Of a stretch of DNA of 50,519 bases, positions 1-8,018 are shown one piece after another. Every line of letters starts with the position of its first letter. The stretch's first letter is position 1. Made by a program: the position numbers and the translations under genes. The stretch is from Phascolarctobacterium sp. Its GTDB lineage: Bacteria; Bacillota; Negativicutes; Acidaminococcales; Acidaminococcaceae. The stretch is taken from NCBI GenBank assembly GCA_020024105.1, contig JAHHUH010000012.1, positions 1 to 50,519 of the forward strand, given 5' to 3'. The notes under the pieces are model-generated. The model was not told the origin of the DNA. It was given only the letters and a program-made list of their open reading frames with translations, and did no database searches.

Positions 1-1878
1 ACGTAAACCGAAGAGATGTCCAGCTCCCCGCAGCTCCAAATCCTTTTCCGCCAGATAAAAACCATCACTGCTATTATGCAATACCTGTAGCCGAGCCAGG
101 GTATCAGGATTGTCCGCTCCTGCCAAAAGCACACAGAAGGATTGGGCCTCACCACGACCGACACGTCCCCGCAGCTGATGAAGCTGAGCCAGACCAAAGC
201 GCTCAGCGTTTTCAATAATCATCAAAGTAGCGTTGGGAACATTAACACCAACCTCAATAACCGTCGTACTAATCAAAACCTTTATTTCTCCAGCTACAAA
301 GGCAGCCATAATTTCATCCTTTTCCCTCCCCTTCATCCGACCATGGAGTAAGGCGCAGGGAATATTGCGTAGCAGGCCGGAGCTAAGCTCCTCGTAAACC
401 TCCTCCGCACTACGGCTGGAATTTTCTTCATTAAACTCTATTAATGGACAGACCACATAAGCCTGACGACCGGCCTGAACCTGGCGTACCAGTCCTTCAT
501 AAACCTCCTGCCGCTTATTCTCCGTATAGCAGAGTGTCCGAATTTCCTTACGACCAGCTGGTTTCCCCTCCATTAGGGAAATATCCAAATCACCATAAAC
601 AGTAAGTGCTAAGGTACGGGGAATAGGCGTAGCAGTCATAACCAGTACATCTGGAGCTAGCGTTCCCTTATTAGTCAGCTGAGCCCGCTGTGCTACACCA
701 AAACGATGCTGCTCGTCAGTTACAACTACGGATAAATTAGCAAAGCGGACATCCTCCTGAAGCAGAGCATGGGTTCCCACTACTACATCAACACAGCCTA
801 GAGCAATGTTTTCCAATAACTCCCGTCGCGCCTTAGCTCTCATACCTCCAGTTAATAAGCCTACGCGGATGCCCAGGGGTGCAAAATATTCCTGAAGGGT
901 TGCATAATGCTGGGCTGCCAAAATTTCCGTAGGTGCCATTAGACACCCCTGACAACCCTGCTCCACCGCCTTTACCAGAGCCAAGGCGCTGATGACCGTC
1001 TTACCACTACCTACATCCCCCTGCAGAATACGATGCATGGGCTTAGGCTGCTCCATATCCCTTCTAATCTCCTGCCAGGCCCGCTGCTGAGCTAAAGTCA
1101 AGGTAAAGGGCAAATTCTCCACCAACCGAGCCAAACGCGGACCATCAGCAGCGTGAGCAACTCCTTGGCGCTGCTCCTGATTCTGTTGTCGATAATACAG
1201 TAGTCCACATTGCAATAGGAACAGCTCCTCAAAAACAAAACGCTGTTTAGCCTGAGCCAGGGAAGCCCAGCTGGAAGGAAAATGAATATTTTTTAACGCC
1301 GTCAGACGGTCAACCAGATGACATTGCTGAATGATGGATGCCGGCAGGGTTTCTGGTAACTCCTGTTCAGCCTTAGCCAGAGCCTGACGCATCCAGCCTC
1401 GTAGATTATTTTGGGTAAGCCCGCCAGCTAAGGGGTATACAGGCAAAATTCCCAGTTCTACGCCTTCACCACCTGCCTGGCAAAAGGGCTCAGAAATCAT
1501 TTTTGCCCCTCGCGAAGGCTTGACCCTGCCCATAACTAACAGCTCATCATCCAGCTTCAGCTTTTTCGCCTGATAGCGTTGGTTAAAGAAAAAATAAATA
1601 TCAGCAAATCCAGTAGCATCACGAACAGTGACTACAGTATACTTCTGCCTTCTATTAAAACTATCCCGAATTCGATAAACTGAGGCCCGAAAAATCTGCC
1701 TACTGCCGTCGGGAATCAATTGATTTATAGTTTTAACCTGGGTATAATCTACATAGGCGTCCAGCCTTGGATAATATTCCAATAGATCACCTAAGGTATG
1801 AATATTAACGGCTGCTAACTGGGCAGCCTTCTTTACGCCAACGCCCTTTAGAGAGCTGACTGGTTCTTTCCACCACAT
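1..1878 (-). CDS. recG: ATP-dependent DNA helicase RecG (3' end cut by window edge)
   Basis: RecG remodels stalled replication forks and branches Holliday junctions in the cytoplasm. The reading frame stays open from an ATG at 1876-1878 to base 1, giving 626 residues of a family of about 680, so roughly the last 50 residues lie outside the window. The N-terminal wedge/OB region begins MWWKEPVSSLKGVGVKKA. A Walker A motif GDVGSGKT lies near residue 287 and a DEQHRFGV box near residue 387. The conserved LHQLRGRVGRG helicase motif and a DLELRGAGHLFG segment lie close to the truncated end. It is divergent from rpmB, with 114 bp between the starts. A purine-rich AGGACGGAG precedes the ATG. The identity is secure. 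Confidence 0.96.
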   Translation of the reverse strand, partial: MWWKEPVSSLKGVGVKKAAQLAAVNIHTLGDLLEYYPRLDAYVDYTQVKTINQLIPDGSRQIFRASVYRIRDSFNRRQKYTVVTVRDATGFADIYFFFNQRYQAKKLKLDDELLVMGRVKPSRGAKMISEPFCQAGGEGVELGILPVYPLAGGLTQNNLRGWMRQALAKAEQELPETLPASIIQQCHLVDRLTALKNIHFPSSWASLAQAKQRFVFEELFLLQCGLLYYRQQNQEQRQGVAHAADGPRLARLVENLPFTLTLAQQRAWQEIRRDMEQPKPMHRILQGDVGSGKTVISALALVKAVEQGCQGCLMAPTEILAAQHYATLQEYFAPLGIRVGLLTGGMRAKARRELLENIALGCVDVVVGTHALLQEDVRFANLSVVVTDEQHRFGVAQRAQLTNKGTLAPDVLVMTATPIPRTLALTVYGDLDISLMEGKPAGRKEIRTLCYTENKRQEVYEGLVRQVQAGRQAYVVCPLIEFNEENSSRSAEEVYEELSSGLLRNIPCALLHGRMKGREKDEIMAAFVAGEIKVLISTTVIEVGVNVPNATLMIIENAERFGLAQLHQLRGRVGRGEAQSFCVLLAGADNPDTLARLQVLHNSSDGFYLAEKDLELRGAGHLFGLR

Positions 1879-1906
1879 AATTTTTAATCTCCGTCCTAAA
1901 ATAAGC

Positions 1907-1935
1907 TTGCTTTTCTTATTTGTTTATGGTATGAT
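1907..1935 (+). promoter_or_regulatory. Sigma-70-type promoter of rpmB
   Basis: A -35 TTGCTT (1907-1912) and a -10 TATGAT (1930-1935) are separated by exactly 17 bp. They sit about 50 bp upstream of a strong ribosome site, AAGGAGGTG (1977-1985), that serves rpmB. This is inferred from consensus only. Confidence 0.7.
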
Positions 1936-1992
1936 ACTTTTGTTAAATTTGATGCAATGTAACCTTGAATACGTTTAAGGAGGTGGGAAATC

Positions 1993-2184
1993 ATGGCATC
2001 TATCTGCGAAGTTTGCGGTAAAGGAAAATTGTCTGGCAACAATGTCAGCCACTCCAATAGACATTCCAAACGTGCTTGGAAACCGAACATTCAACAAGTT
2101 AGAGCAGTTGTAGACGGTTCCGTTAAACGTATTAACGTTTGCACCCGCTGCCTGCGTTCTGGTAAAGTTAACCGCGCAATCTAA
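1993..2184 (+). CDS. rpmB: 50S ribosomal protein L28
   Basis: L28 is a structural protein of the large ribosomal subunit. The 63-residue product has the usual length and start (MASICEVCGKG). It carries two CxxC pairs (CEVC and CTRC), which marks the zinc-binding form of L28. The region NVSHSNRHSKRAWKPN is typical of the family. It is monocistronic, with a good promoter and Shine-Dalgarno sequence upstream and a strong terminator directly downstream. The presence of the Cys+ form predicts zinc dependence; a Zn-independent paralogue elsewhere in the genome is possible but cannot be judged here. Confidence 0.97.
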   Translation: MASICEVCGKGKLSGNNVSHSNRHSKRAWKPNIQQVRAVVDGSVKRINVCTRCLRSGKVNRAI

Positions 2185-2200
2185 TCCGTTCGGATTTAAA

Positions 2201-2240
2201 AAAAAGAAGCCAAATGCCAAATGGTATTAGGCTTCTTTTT
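2201..2240. terminator. Bidirectional terminator between rpmB and a convergent gene
   Basis: AAAAAGAAGCC (2201-2211) pairs with GGCTTCTTTTT (2230-2240), with an inner ATGCC/GGTAT pairing. A and T tracts flank both sides, so it can end transcription of rpmB (+) and of the zinc-ribbon gene (-). Confidence 0.85.
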
Positions 2241-2256
2241 TTATGCCTTACAGAGC

Positions 2257-2655
2257 CTACACTCTTGCACCACATTCAGGACAGAATTTAGAAGTAGCGC
2301 TAATCTTGGCACCACAGCTGGCACAAATAATAGAAGCACTCAGCTGACGCATCTTCTTTTCAAAAACGCTGTAGAATTCCTTAACCTGGCCAGTTTCGTC
2401 CTTCCAGGAATATATCTGAATGCGGTCCTTCATGGAATCCATGATAATATGAACAGTCTCATCATCAATTGGCTGTACACATACCTGCATTTTCTTGTCA
2501 GAATCATGAAAATATACCATATGACGCGGTATATCAACATCATCAATCTCCCAAGCAATTTCGCTCAGGCTATGCAGTACCAGCTTCCAGGCTGTATCCA
2601 TATCCAATTCGTAAATGCGGTCATCAAAACAACCGCCAGCACCTTCAATTCTCAT
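2257..2655 (-). CDS. Small protein with C-terminal zinc ribbon, function unknown
   Basis: I do not recognise a named family for this 132-residue protein. Residues 1-95 form a mixed alpha/beta region (MRIEGAGGCFDDRIYELDMD at the start) and contain alternating strands such as HMVYFHDSDKKMQVCVQP. The last 25 residues are a clear zinc ribbon, CASCGAKI then CPECGARV, of the kind found at the ends of many small bacterial regulatory or structural proteins. No signal peptide or membrane segment is seen, so it is probably cytoplasmic. An AGGAGG ribosome site and a TGnTATAAT promoter element precede it. It is a single-gene unit convergent with rpmB. Confidence 0.75.
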   Translation of the reverse strand: MRIEGAGGCFDDRIYELDMDTAWKLVLHSLSEIAWEIDDVDIPRHMVYFHDSDKKMQVCVQPIDDETVHIIMDSMKDRIQIYSWKDETGQVKEFYSVFEKKMRQLSASIICASCGAKISATSKFCPECGARV

Positions 2656-2682
2656 TGGTCAACCTCCTAAACTAATAAATTT

Positions 2683-2691
2683 ATTATACCA
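2683..2691 (-). promoter_or_regulatory. Extended -10 promoter for the zinc-ribbon gene
   Basis: Read on the minus strand this is TGGTATAAT, an extended -10 (TGnTATAAT), about 30 bp upstream of the start at 2655. The -35 is poor, which fits an extended -10 promoter. Confidence 0.5.
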
Positions 2692-2802
2692 TAAAACCAA
2701 GCCGTAAGCACCAGTGGAGGGATAAATTTACTTTTACCCAAAATGTTAACCGAGGTGTAAATATTTCCCTCTTAACAGCTGTGAACAATCCAATAAACTA
2801 GC

Positions 2803-2833
2803 AAAAAAGCACCTGCTCAGCAGGTGCTTTTTT
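2803..2833 (-). terminator. Intrinsic terminator of the etf-pyk transcription unit
   Basis: A 13-bp perfect stem AAAAAAGCACCTG / CAGGTGCTTTTTT with a 5-nt loop lies about 30 bp beyond the stop of the gene at 2866-3894. It is symmetric, so it could act in either direction. Confidence 0.9.
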
Positions 2834-2865
2834 CAAGGTCCTTCTCGTTTGCGTTAAAGAAGTAT

Positions 2866-3894
2866 CTATACGATTTTTTGCAAAAGAACGTTATGTTCTT
2901 CCTTCAACAAATTAGGCTCCAGTAAATCCTTCACGTACTCAATCTGCTTTTTCCCCGTCCTCGGCTTAGTCAAATACCAGTAGCCGATCACAAACTGAAC
3001 CAGAAGACACGCCTGGGACTGTAATCCCTCCGATATTTTTGCCTGGAGAAATTCTTGCCAATGGCGGATAGCATACAAATCATCCTCCATGGCAATTCTG
3101 GCCAAATTAGCACATAAATCCCTTAGAGACCTGCATAACATTCGCAAATAATCCATTCGGGTCTCCTCAGAAAAGCTTTTTCGTAAGCCCCGCTTAAAAA
3201 GCAGCAGATAAAAATACTGCACATCCTCATAAGCCGAAAAAGCCTCCTGCAGACCATCCTGCCGACTATAGCTCTGCAAATGCAGCTGCAGCTGCAACAA
3301 ACACCTCCCCATCAAGGTCACATCACCTCGACGAAGTAGATTTTCAAACAGCACCCTACAGAAAAAATGGTTCAGCTCCGGCCAATTTCTCCGGGACAGC
3401 TGGGCCAGCATACAGGTCAGCTCCCGCACCAGGAAGGCCAACTGCTCCCCCTCTGCCCGATGAAAAGCAATGCCCAACCAACGGCGCAGGCGAGGAAGCA
3501 CAGCCAGATATCGACGATCACAGGCCACAAAGACTAAATCCAATACTAGCTGTATTACTTTCCTCTGGCTTTGCTCATTAAGAACCACCCTAAAAAAAGG
3601 CTCTGCCTGAAGCAGCCAGCTGGAAAAAAGCACGTCCTGTCGCAACCGTGCCGTTAAGGAAAGAATCCCTTTCAGCTGCTGTAAATAGAGCAGCTTATCA
3701 TCCGGCTCCAGCCGTAACAGCCGTTCCCAGCACTGCTGCGCCCGTTCCAGCTCTCCTTGCTTCAGACTAACCGTACAAAGAATGGCCAGCTGTTCTCTGG
3801 CGCGATCCTGTGTAGATTCACGGCAAAGCTCACAGGCCTGGAGAAAATGCTGTTGCCACAAGATATTTTCATCCACAACCAGCTCTTTTTCCAT
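2866..3894 (-). CDS. Helical-repeat (TPR-like) protein downstream of pyruvate kinase, unknown
   Basis: The function is not recognised. The 342-residue product is almost entirely alpha-helical by inspection and rich in Leu, Gln, Arg and Cys. Residues 20-80 look like degenerate tetratricopeptide repeats (LKQGELERAQQCWERLLRLE resembles a TPR helix pair). There is no signal peptide and no convincing membrane segment, so a cytoplasmic scaffold or adaptor is plausible. It starts 23 bp after the pyruvate kinase stop behind a strong AAAGGAGG site and is the last gene before the terminator at 2803. It is therefore probably cotranscribed with pyk. Its role could be unrelated to glycolysis. Confidence 0.75.
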   Translation of the reverse strand: MEKELVVDENILWQQHFLQACELCRESTQDRAREQLAILCTVSLKQGELERAQQCWERLLRLEPDDKLLYLQQLKGILSLTARLRQDVLFSSWLLQAEPFFRVVLNEQSQRKVIQLVLDLVFVACDRRYLAVLPRLRRWLGIAFHRAEGEQLAFLVRELTCMLAQLSRRNWPELNHFFCRVLFENLLRRGDVTLMGRCLLQLQLHLQSYSRQDGLQEAFSAYEDVQYFYLLLFKRGLRKSFSEETRMDYLRMLCRSLRDLCANLARIAMEDDLYAIRHWQEFLQAKISEGLQSQACLLVQFVIGYWYLTKPRTGKKQIEYVKDLLEPNLLKEEHNVLLQKIV

Positions 3895-3917
3895 TCCTGT
3901 TCCCTCCTTTGCCGGAA

Positions 3918-5669
3918 TTATAAATTAATATCACCTTCGTAGACTACCCCGGCAACTGTATCCACAGTTACCAGCTGTCCATCCTCCAGCTTTTTAGTTG
4001 CCTGATATGCTCCAACTACTACGGGTAGTCCACAGCTGACTCCTACAATAGCTGTAGAAGAGGTCAAGCCACCCTCCTCAGCAATAATAGCAGATGCCTT
4101 TTTAACAGCTAAGGCAACATCCTCGTCATTCAAAATATCTACAACCAGAATATCTCCCGGTTGCAGCTTTTCAATAAAATCTGCAGACTTCAAGGCCCTA
4201 CAAACCTTACCAGTCACAAATTTCTTACCAATACCAACACCACAAACTAATTTATTAGCCACATTAACCACCTTAATCAAATTAGTACTTCCAGGCTTTC
4301 CCAAGGGAGCACCAGCAGTAAGTACCACGGAAGCCCCTTGGTGTAACAGCTGTTCTTTCAAGGCCGCCTCAATGGATAGGTCCAGCATTTCCTCCGTCGT
4401 TTCAGCGTTAGGTCCTAACAGGGGCTGTACACCCCAATAAAGCTGCAATGCCCTTACCTGCTCCATTTGAGTAGCTACGGCAAGGATCGGTGCTTGTGGG
4501 CGGTACTTAGCCAGCATTCTGGCCGTTAAGCCGGTTTCTGTAACGGTCAAAATAGCATCCGCCCTTATTTCTTGGGCAATCTGCACCGTAGCATGACCAA
4601 TAGCCTCTGTGGAATGAATTTTCTGCTGTAACCCTTTACGACTGAATATTGCACCATAATCCTGAGCTTCTTCTGTCCGCACAGCAATTTTAGCCATGGT
4701 CTGAACAGCCTGGAGAGGATATTCGCCAGAAGCAGTTTCCCCGCTGAGCATAATAGCATCCGTACCATCCAAAATAGAATTAGCCACATCACTGGCCTCA
4801 GCACGGGTAGCCCGATAGCTATGTATCATACTTTCCAGCATCTGGGTAGCCGTAATAACCGGCTTCCCTGCCCTGTTACAGGCAGCAATAATCTTTTTTT
4901 GCACCATGGGCACATATTCATAGGGTATTTCCACCCCTAAATCTCCGCGAGCTACCATAATGCCGTCTGCGACGTCTAAAATCTCCTCCATATGCTGCAC
5001 ACCGGCCGCATTTTCAATTTTAGCTATAATACCCATCTTAGCTCCTGCAGCTTCGATAACCCGACGAATAGCTAAAACATCCTCAGCCTTCTGCACAAAG
5101 GAAGCCGCTACATAATCCATCTTCTGGGCAATAGCAAAAAGTAAATCCTCCTTGTCCTGAGAAGACAGGAAGGGCAGCTGCAGCTCTAGGCCAGGACAGG
5201 CCACACGCTTACGGTCGCTAACCTGACCGCCATGTACTACCCTGGTATAAATCTCACTACCATTGACAGCTTCCACCTCTAATTCCAAGAGACCGTCAGC
5301 CAAAAGGATTCTCATCCCCCGCTTTACCTCATCGGGTAAGCCGACATAACTGACCTGGGCACGCTGAGCACTCCCCAGCACCTGCTCTGTGGTCAACACA
5401 AAAGCAGCTCCTGTCTCCAGTACCACGCTACCGGAGGCAAAAAGCCCTAAACGGACTTCCGGTCCCCTAGTATCAGCCATAGTAGCCACTACCTTATGAA
5501 CTCTAGCCGCAGCCTGGCATACTAACTCCAGACGATGGGCATGGTCAGCATGACTGCCATGGGAAAAGTTAAAACGGGCCACATCCATACCAGCCTGAAG
5601 CAGCTCTCCTAAAAGTTCCACCTTGTCAGTACTGGGGCCAACGGTACAAACGATTTTCGTTTTCTTCAT
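3918..5669 (-). CDS. pyk: Pyruvate kinase with C-terminal swivelling domain
   Basis: It converts PEP and ADP to pyruvate and ATP in glycolysis. The ATG at 5667-5669 (MKKTKIVCTVGPSTD) is chosen because family homology begins there; the frame is open upstream but that sequence is not kinase-like. At 583 residues it matches the long Bacillus-type enzyme. Visible motifs are FNFSHGSH, IAKIENAAGV, DGIMVARGDLGVEIPYE and MLSGETASGEYP. Residues from about 480 form the extra PEP-utiliser-like domain. There the usual GGLTSHAAI is GGLTSSTAI, so the histidine position is lost. It follows a small DUF2007-like gene by 16 bp. Confidence 0.96.
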   Translation of the reverse strand: MKKTKIVCTVGPSTDKVELLGELLQAGMDVARFNFSHGSHADHAHRLELVCQAAARVHKVVATMADTRGPEVRLGLFASGSVVLETGAAFVLTTEQVLGSAQRAQVSYVGLPDEVKRGMRILLADGLLELEVEAVNGSEIYTRVVHGGQVSDRKRVACPGLELQLPFLSSQDKEDLLFAIAQKMDYVAASFVQKAEDVLAIRRVIEAAGAKMGIIAKIENAAGVQHMEEILDVADGIMVARGDLGVEIPYEYVPMVQKKIIAACNRAGKPVITATQMLESMIHSYRATRAEASDVANSILDGTDAIMLSGETASGEYPLQAVQTMAKIAVRTEEAQDYGAIFSRKGLQQKIHSTEAIGHATVQIAQEIRADAILTVTETGLTARMLAKYRPQAPILAVATQMEQVRALQLYWGVQPLLGPNAETTEEMLDLSIEAALKEQLLHQGASVVLTAGAPLGKPGSTNLIKVVNVANKLVCGVGIGKKFVTGKVCRALKSADFIEKLQPGDILVVDILNDEDVALAVKKASAIIAEEGGLTSSTAIVGVSCGLPVVVGAYQATKKLEDGQLVTVDTVAGVVYEGDINL

Positions 5670-5685
5670 TGTCTGTCCCTCGCTT

Positions 5686-5880
5686 TTAGCATTGAAACTT
5701 GTGCTCACATAAAACCTCGTAAGCGTCCTCGGCCTCAGACACGGGGACACATACCTCATAGGACGGATTTTTTTTGCCTCCCACACTGCGCAGCTTGACT
5801 AAAAAGCCATCAGTTTCCAACAGCTGCTTTATGCGTTGGGCATGACCTTCACTTTGTGCGATAAATATAACCTTCCACAT
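5686..5880 (-). CDS. Small DUF2007-like protein upstream of pyruvate kinase
   Basis: This 64-residue protein (MWKVIFIAQSEGHAQRIKQL at the start, VCVPVSEAEDAYEVL near the end) has the beta-alpha-beta-beta-alpha pattern of the small DUF2007 / 'signal-transducing' family. That fold is related to GlnB/ACT-like ferredoxin folds. From memory, similar proteins often precede pfkA or pyk in Clostridia and are sometimes mislabelled 'glutamate decarboxylase'. It ends 16 bp before the pyk start, and its own start lies 32 bp after the etfA stop. An allosteric or sensing role near pyruvate kinase is only a guess. Confidence 0.7.
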   Translation of the reverse strand: MWKVIFIAQSEGHAQRIKQLLETDGFLVKLRSVGGKKNPSYEVCVPVSEAEDAYEVLCEHKFQC

Positions 5881-5912
5881 GGGAAAGCCTCCCTCAAAAC
5901 TAAAAACTAAAA

Positions 5913-7118
5913 TTACATTCCTTTAATAGCTTTGATTTTCGCAATCAATTTCGGCAGAATAACAGTGGCATCACCAACAATACCGTATTGGGCAACCTGG
6001 AAAATAGGTGCCTGAGGATCTTTGTTGATGGCAATAACTAAATCAGAGCCGTTCATACCAGCTAAATGCTGAATAGCACCGGAAATACCGCAGGCGAAGT
6101 AAATCTTCGGAGTAACAGTTTTACCGGATTGACCAACCTGGTCAGCATGGGGAAGCCAGCCCTCGTCGACAGCGGCACGGGAACCACCCACGGAACCATT
6201 AGTAAAGAGACCTGCCAATTCTTCCAGCATAGCAAAATTATCCTTGCAGCCCATGCCACGACCGCCGGAGCAGATAACTTCTGCATCTTCAATTTTAATA
6301 CCGGCAACACCGGCTAAAGCTTCCTTGCTGACAATTTCCACACGTGCAGCCACATCACCAGCACAGATGAAATTAATAATCTCGCCAGTACGGCTATTAT
6401 CCATAGGTTTAGCTTTGAAAACCTTAGGACGTACGGTACCCATTTGAGGACGATGCTCATCGCAGAGAATGGTAGCCAAGAGGTTGCCACCCAATGCAGG
6501 ACGGGTCCATTCTACAATCTTGCTTTCAACATCAATGTCCAAAGCAGTGCAGTCTGCACAAAGACCGGTCATGGTGCGGGCAGCTACACGAGGAGCCAAA
6601 TCACGACCATCGGCAGTAGCACCGATCAACAAAGCACTGGGCTTATAGGTAGCAATCAGTTGACAAACTGCATCAGTATATAAATCAGTATCATATTCTA
6701 CATATTGGGAACCAGCCACTACATAAACCTTATCTGCACCAGCAGCAATCAATTTTTGGGGCAGGTCACCTGCTTCAGCAGCTACCAGAACGGCACAGCA
6801 TTTTTCACCGGCCTTAGCAGCCAAATCAGCGGTTACTCCTAATAATTCATAGGTTACACCTACGGGTTCACCGTTTTCTAATTCGGTCATTACCCACAGG
6901 TCCATACCATCTTTATTTTCTACTTCCTTCTTTTCTACAGCCGGACCTTCCACAGAGATTGCTTCTACAGGGCAATCATGGAGGCAGGCACCACAGGAAA
7001 TACAAGCAACAGGATCAATCTGTGCTTTATCATCAACCATATCGATGGCGCCAACGGGACATACGCTAACGCAACCGGAACAACCAATACATGTTTCTCT
7101 ATCTACGATCATTGCCAT
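5913..7118 (-). CDS. etfA: Electron-transfer flavoprotein alpha subunit with N-terminal 2[4Fe-4S] ferredoxin domain
   Basis: This is the larger subunit of an Etf heterodimer that passes electrons between NADH, ferredoxin and a flavoprotein dehydrogenase. Residues 1-55 are a complete bacterial ferredoxin with two CxxCxxCxxxCP sets (C10, C13, C16, C20 and C39, C42, C45, C49). Etf alpha domain I follows, then the C-terminal FAD domain (GGRGMGCKDN, TPKIYFACGISGAIQH). The ferredoxin extension is known from Etfs of bifurcating caffeyl-CoA reductase and lactate dehydrogenase complexes. The first ATG is preferred, with GAGGTG seven bases upstream. It lies 11 bp downstream of etfB. No dehydrogenase partner is encoded nearby. 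Confidence 0.94.
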   Translation of the reverse strand: MAMIVDRETCIGCSGCVSVCPVGAIDMVDDKAQIDPVACISCGACLHDCPVEAISVEGPAVEKKEVENKDGMDLWVMTELENGEPVGVTYELLGVTADLAAKAGEKCCAVLVAAEAGDLPQKLIAAGADKVYVVAGSQYVEYDTDLYTDAVCQLIATYKPSALLIGATADGRDLAPRVAARTMTGLCADCTALDIDVESKIVEWTRPALGGNLLATILCDEHRPQMGTVRPKVFKAKPMDNSRTGEIINFICAGDVAARVEIVSKEALAGVAGIKIEDAEVICSGGRGMGCKDNFAMLEELAGLFTNGSVGGSRAAVDEGWLPHADQVGQSGKTVTPKIYFACGISGAIQHLAGMNGSDLVIAINKDPQAPIFQVAQYGIVGDATVILPKLIAKIKAIKGM

Positions 7119-7129
7119 CTAACTTCACC

Positions 7130-7924
7130 TCAACGAGTAATAATTTTTGCTTCTAAAAGCTTCTCTACTAACATATCTACAGCTACATCTGCATTTTCCT
7201 CAGTGATGATTTCACTGTGGATAGCTGGGTGCTCCGGAGTAAAGGAGCGTTTAACCTTGGTGGGAGAGCCACTCAGACCAACAGTAGCGGGATCAATAGC
7301 CAGATCAGCTACAGTCAGCATAGGAATTTTTGCCTTACGGGCTTTCATTTTGCCTTTAATGCTGGCAAAACGTGGCTCCTTACCTGCTTTAGTAACGGTT
7401 ACCAAAAGAGGACCAGCACAAGCCAAGGTTTGAGCAGTGGACTCGTTTTCGCGAGTAACAACAAACTTATCATCAACATAATCTAAGGTCAGAGAACCAG
7501 TAATTTGGGGAATACCCAAATGTTCAGCCATTTCCGGGCCAACTTGGGCAGTATCACCATCTACAGCCTGCTTACCGCAGAGCACCAGGTCTACATCACA
7601 AAAATGCTTAACAGCGGCAGCTAAGGTCAAGCTGGTAGCCAGAGTATCAGAACCAGCCAAAGCACGGTCACTTACCAGAGCAGCATCATCGCAGCCCATA
7701 GCGATAGCTTCCTTCAAAACATCAGTAGCAGCGGGCAGACCCATGGAAAGACAGGTAACCTTAGCTCCTACTTTATCCTTTAACATCAGGGCCGCTTCCA
7801 CCGCTTGACGGTCAAAAGGATTCATAATGTTTTCTACACCTTCACGAATGATGGTGCCTGTTTCTCGATTAAATTTTACAGTTGCCGTATCCGGCACTTG
7901 TTTAACGCAAACTATAATATTCAT
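7130..7924 (-). CDS. etfB: Electron-transfer flavoprotein beta subunit (bifurcating type)
   Basis: It forms the AMP/FAD-binding small subunit of the Etf dimer with the downstream ferredoxin-fused EtfA. The ATG at 7922-7924 (MNIIVCVKQVPDTATVKFN) has a GGGAGG site upstream and matches the family start; the longer open frame overlaps dnaE and is not used. The 264-residue protein has SDRALAGSDTLATS, CGKQAVDGDTAQVGPE and FASIKGKMKARKA. From memory these are close to the NADH-using bifurcating Etf of Acidaminococcus. It is preceded by a promoter at 7966-7995 and is cotranscribed with etfA and probably with the pyk genes. Confidence 0.95.
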   Translation of the reverse strand: MNIIVCVKQVPDTATVKFNRETGTIIREGVENIMNPFDRQAVEAALMLKDKVGAKVTCLSMGLPAATDVLKEAIAMGCDDAALVSDRALAGSDTLATSLTLAAAVKHFCDVDLVLCGKQAVDGDTAQVGPEMAEHLGIPQITGSLTLDYVDDKFVVTRENESTAQTLACAGPLLVTVTKAGKEPRFASIKGKMKARKAKIPMLTVADLAIDPATVGLSGSPTKVKRSFTPEHPAIHSEIITEENADVAVDMLVEKLLEAKIITR

Positions 7925-7965
7925 GTGCAACCTCCCTGCGCAATAGCTCAAAAAATTTACTATTA

Positions 7966-7995
7966 ATTGTAACATTTTTACACTTCTTCTTGCAA
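7966..7995 (-). promoter_or_regulatory. Promoter of the etfBA operon
   Basis: Minus-strand -35 TTGCAA (7990-7995), an 18-bp spacer and -10 TACAAT (7966-7971) sit between the dnaE stop and the etfB start. No terminator follows dnaE, so read-through from dnaE is also possible. Confidence 0.6.
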
Positions 7996-8018
7996 GTAAA
8001 ACCAGTATTTTCTTGTTT

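Noticed and set aside
142..351. Plus-strand frame inside recG
   Set aside because: It is antisense to a clearly conserved helicase region and has no ribosome site.
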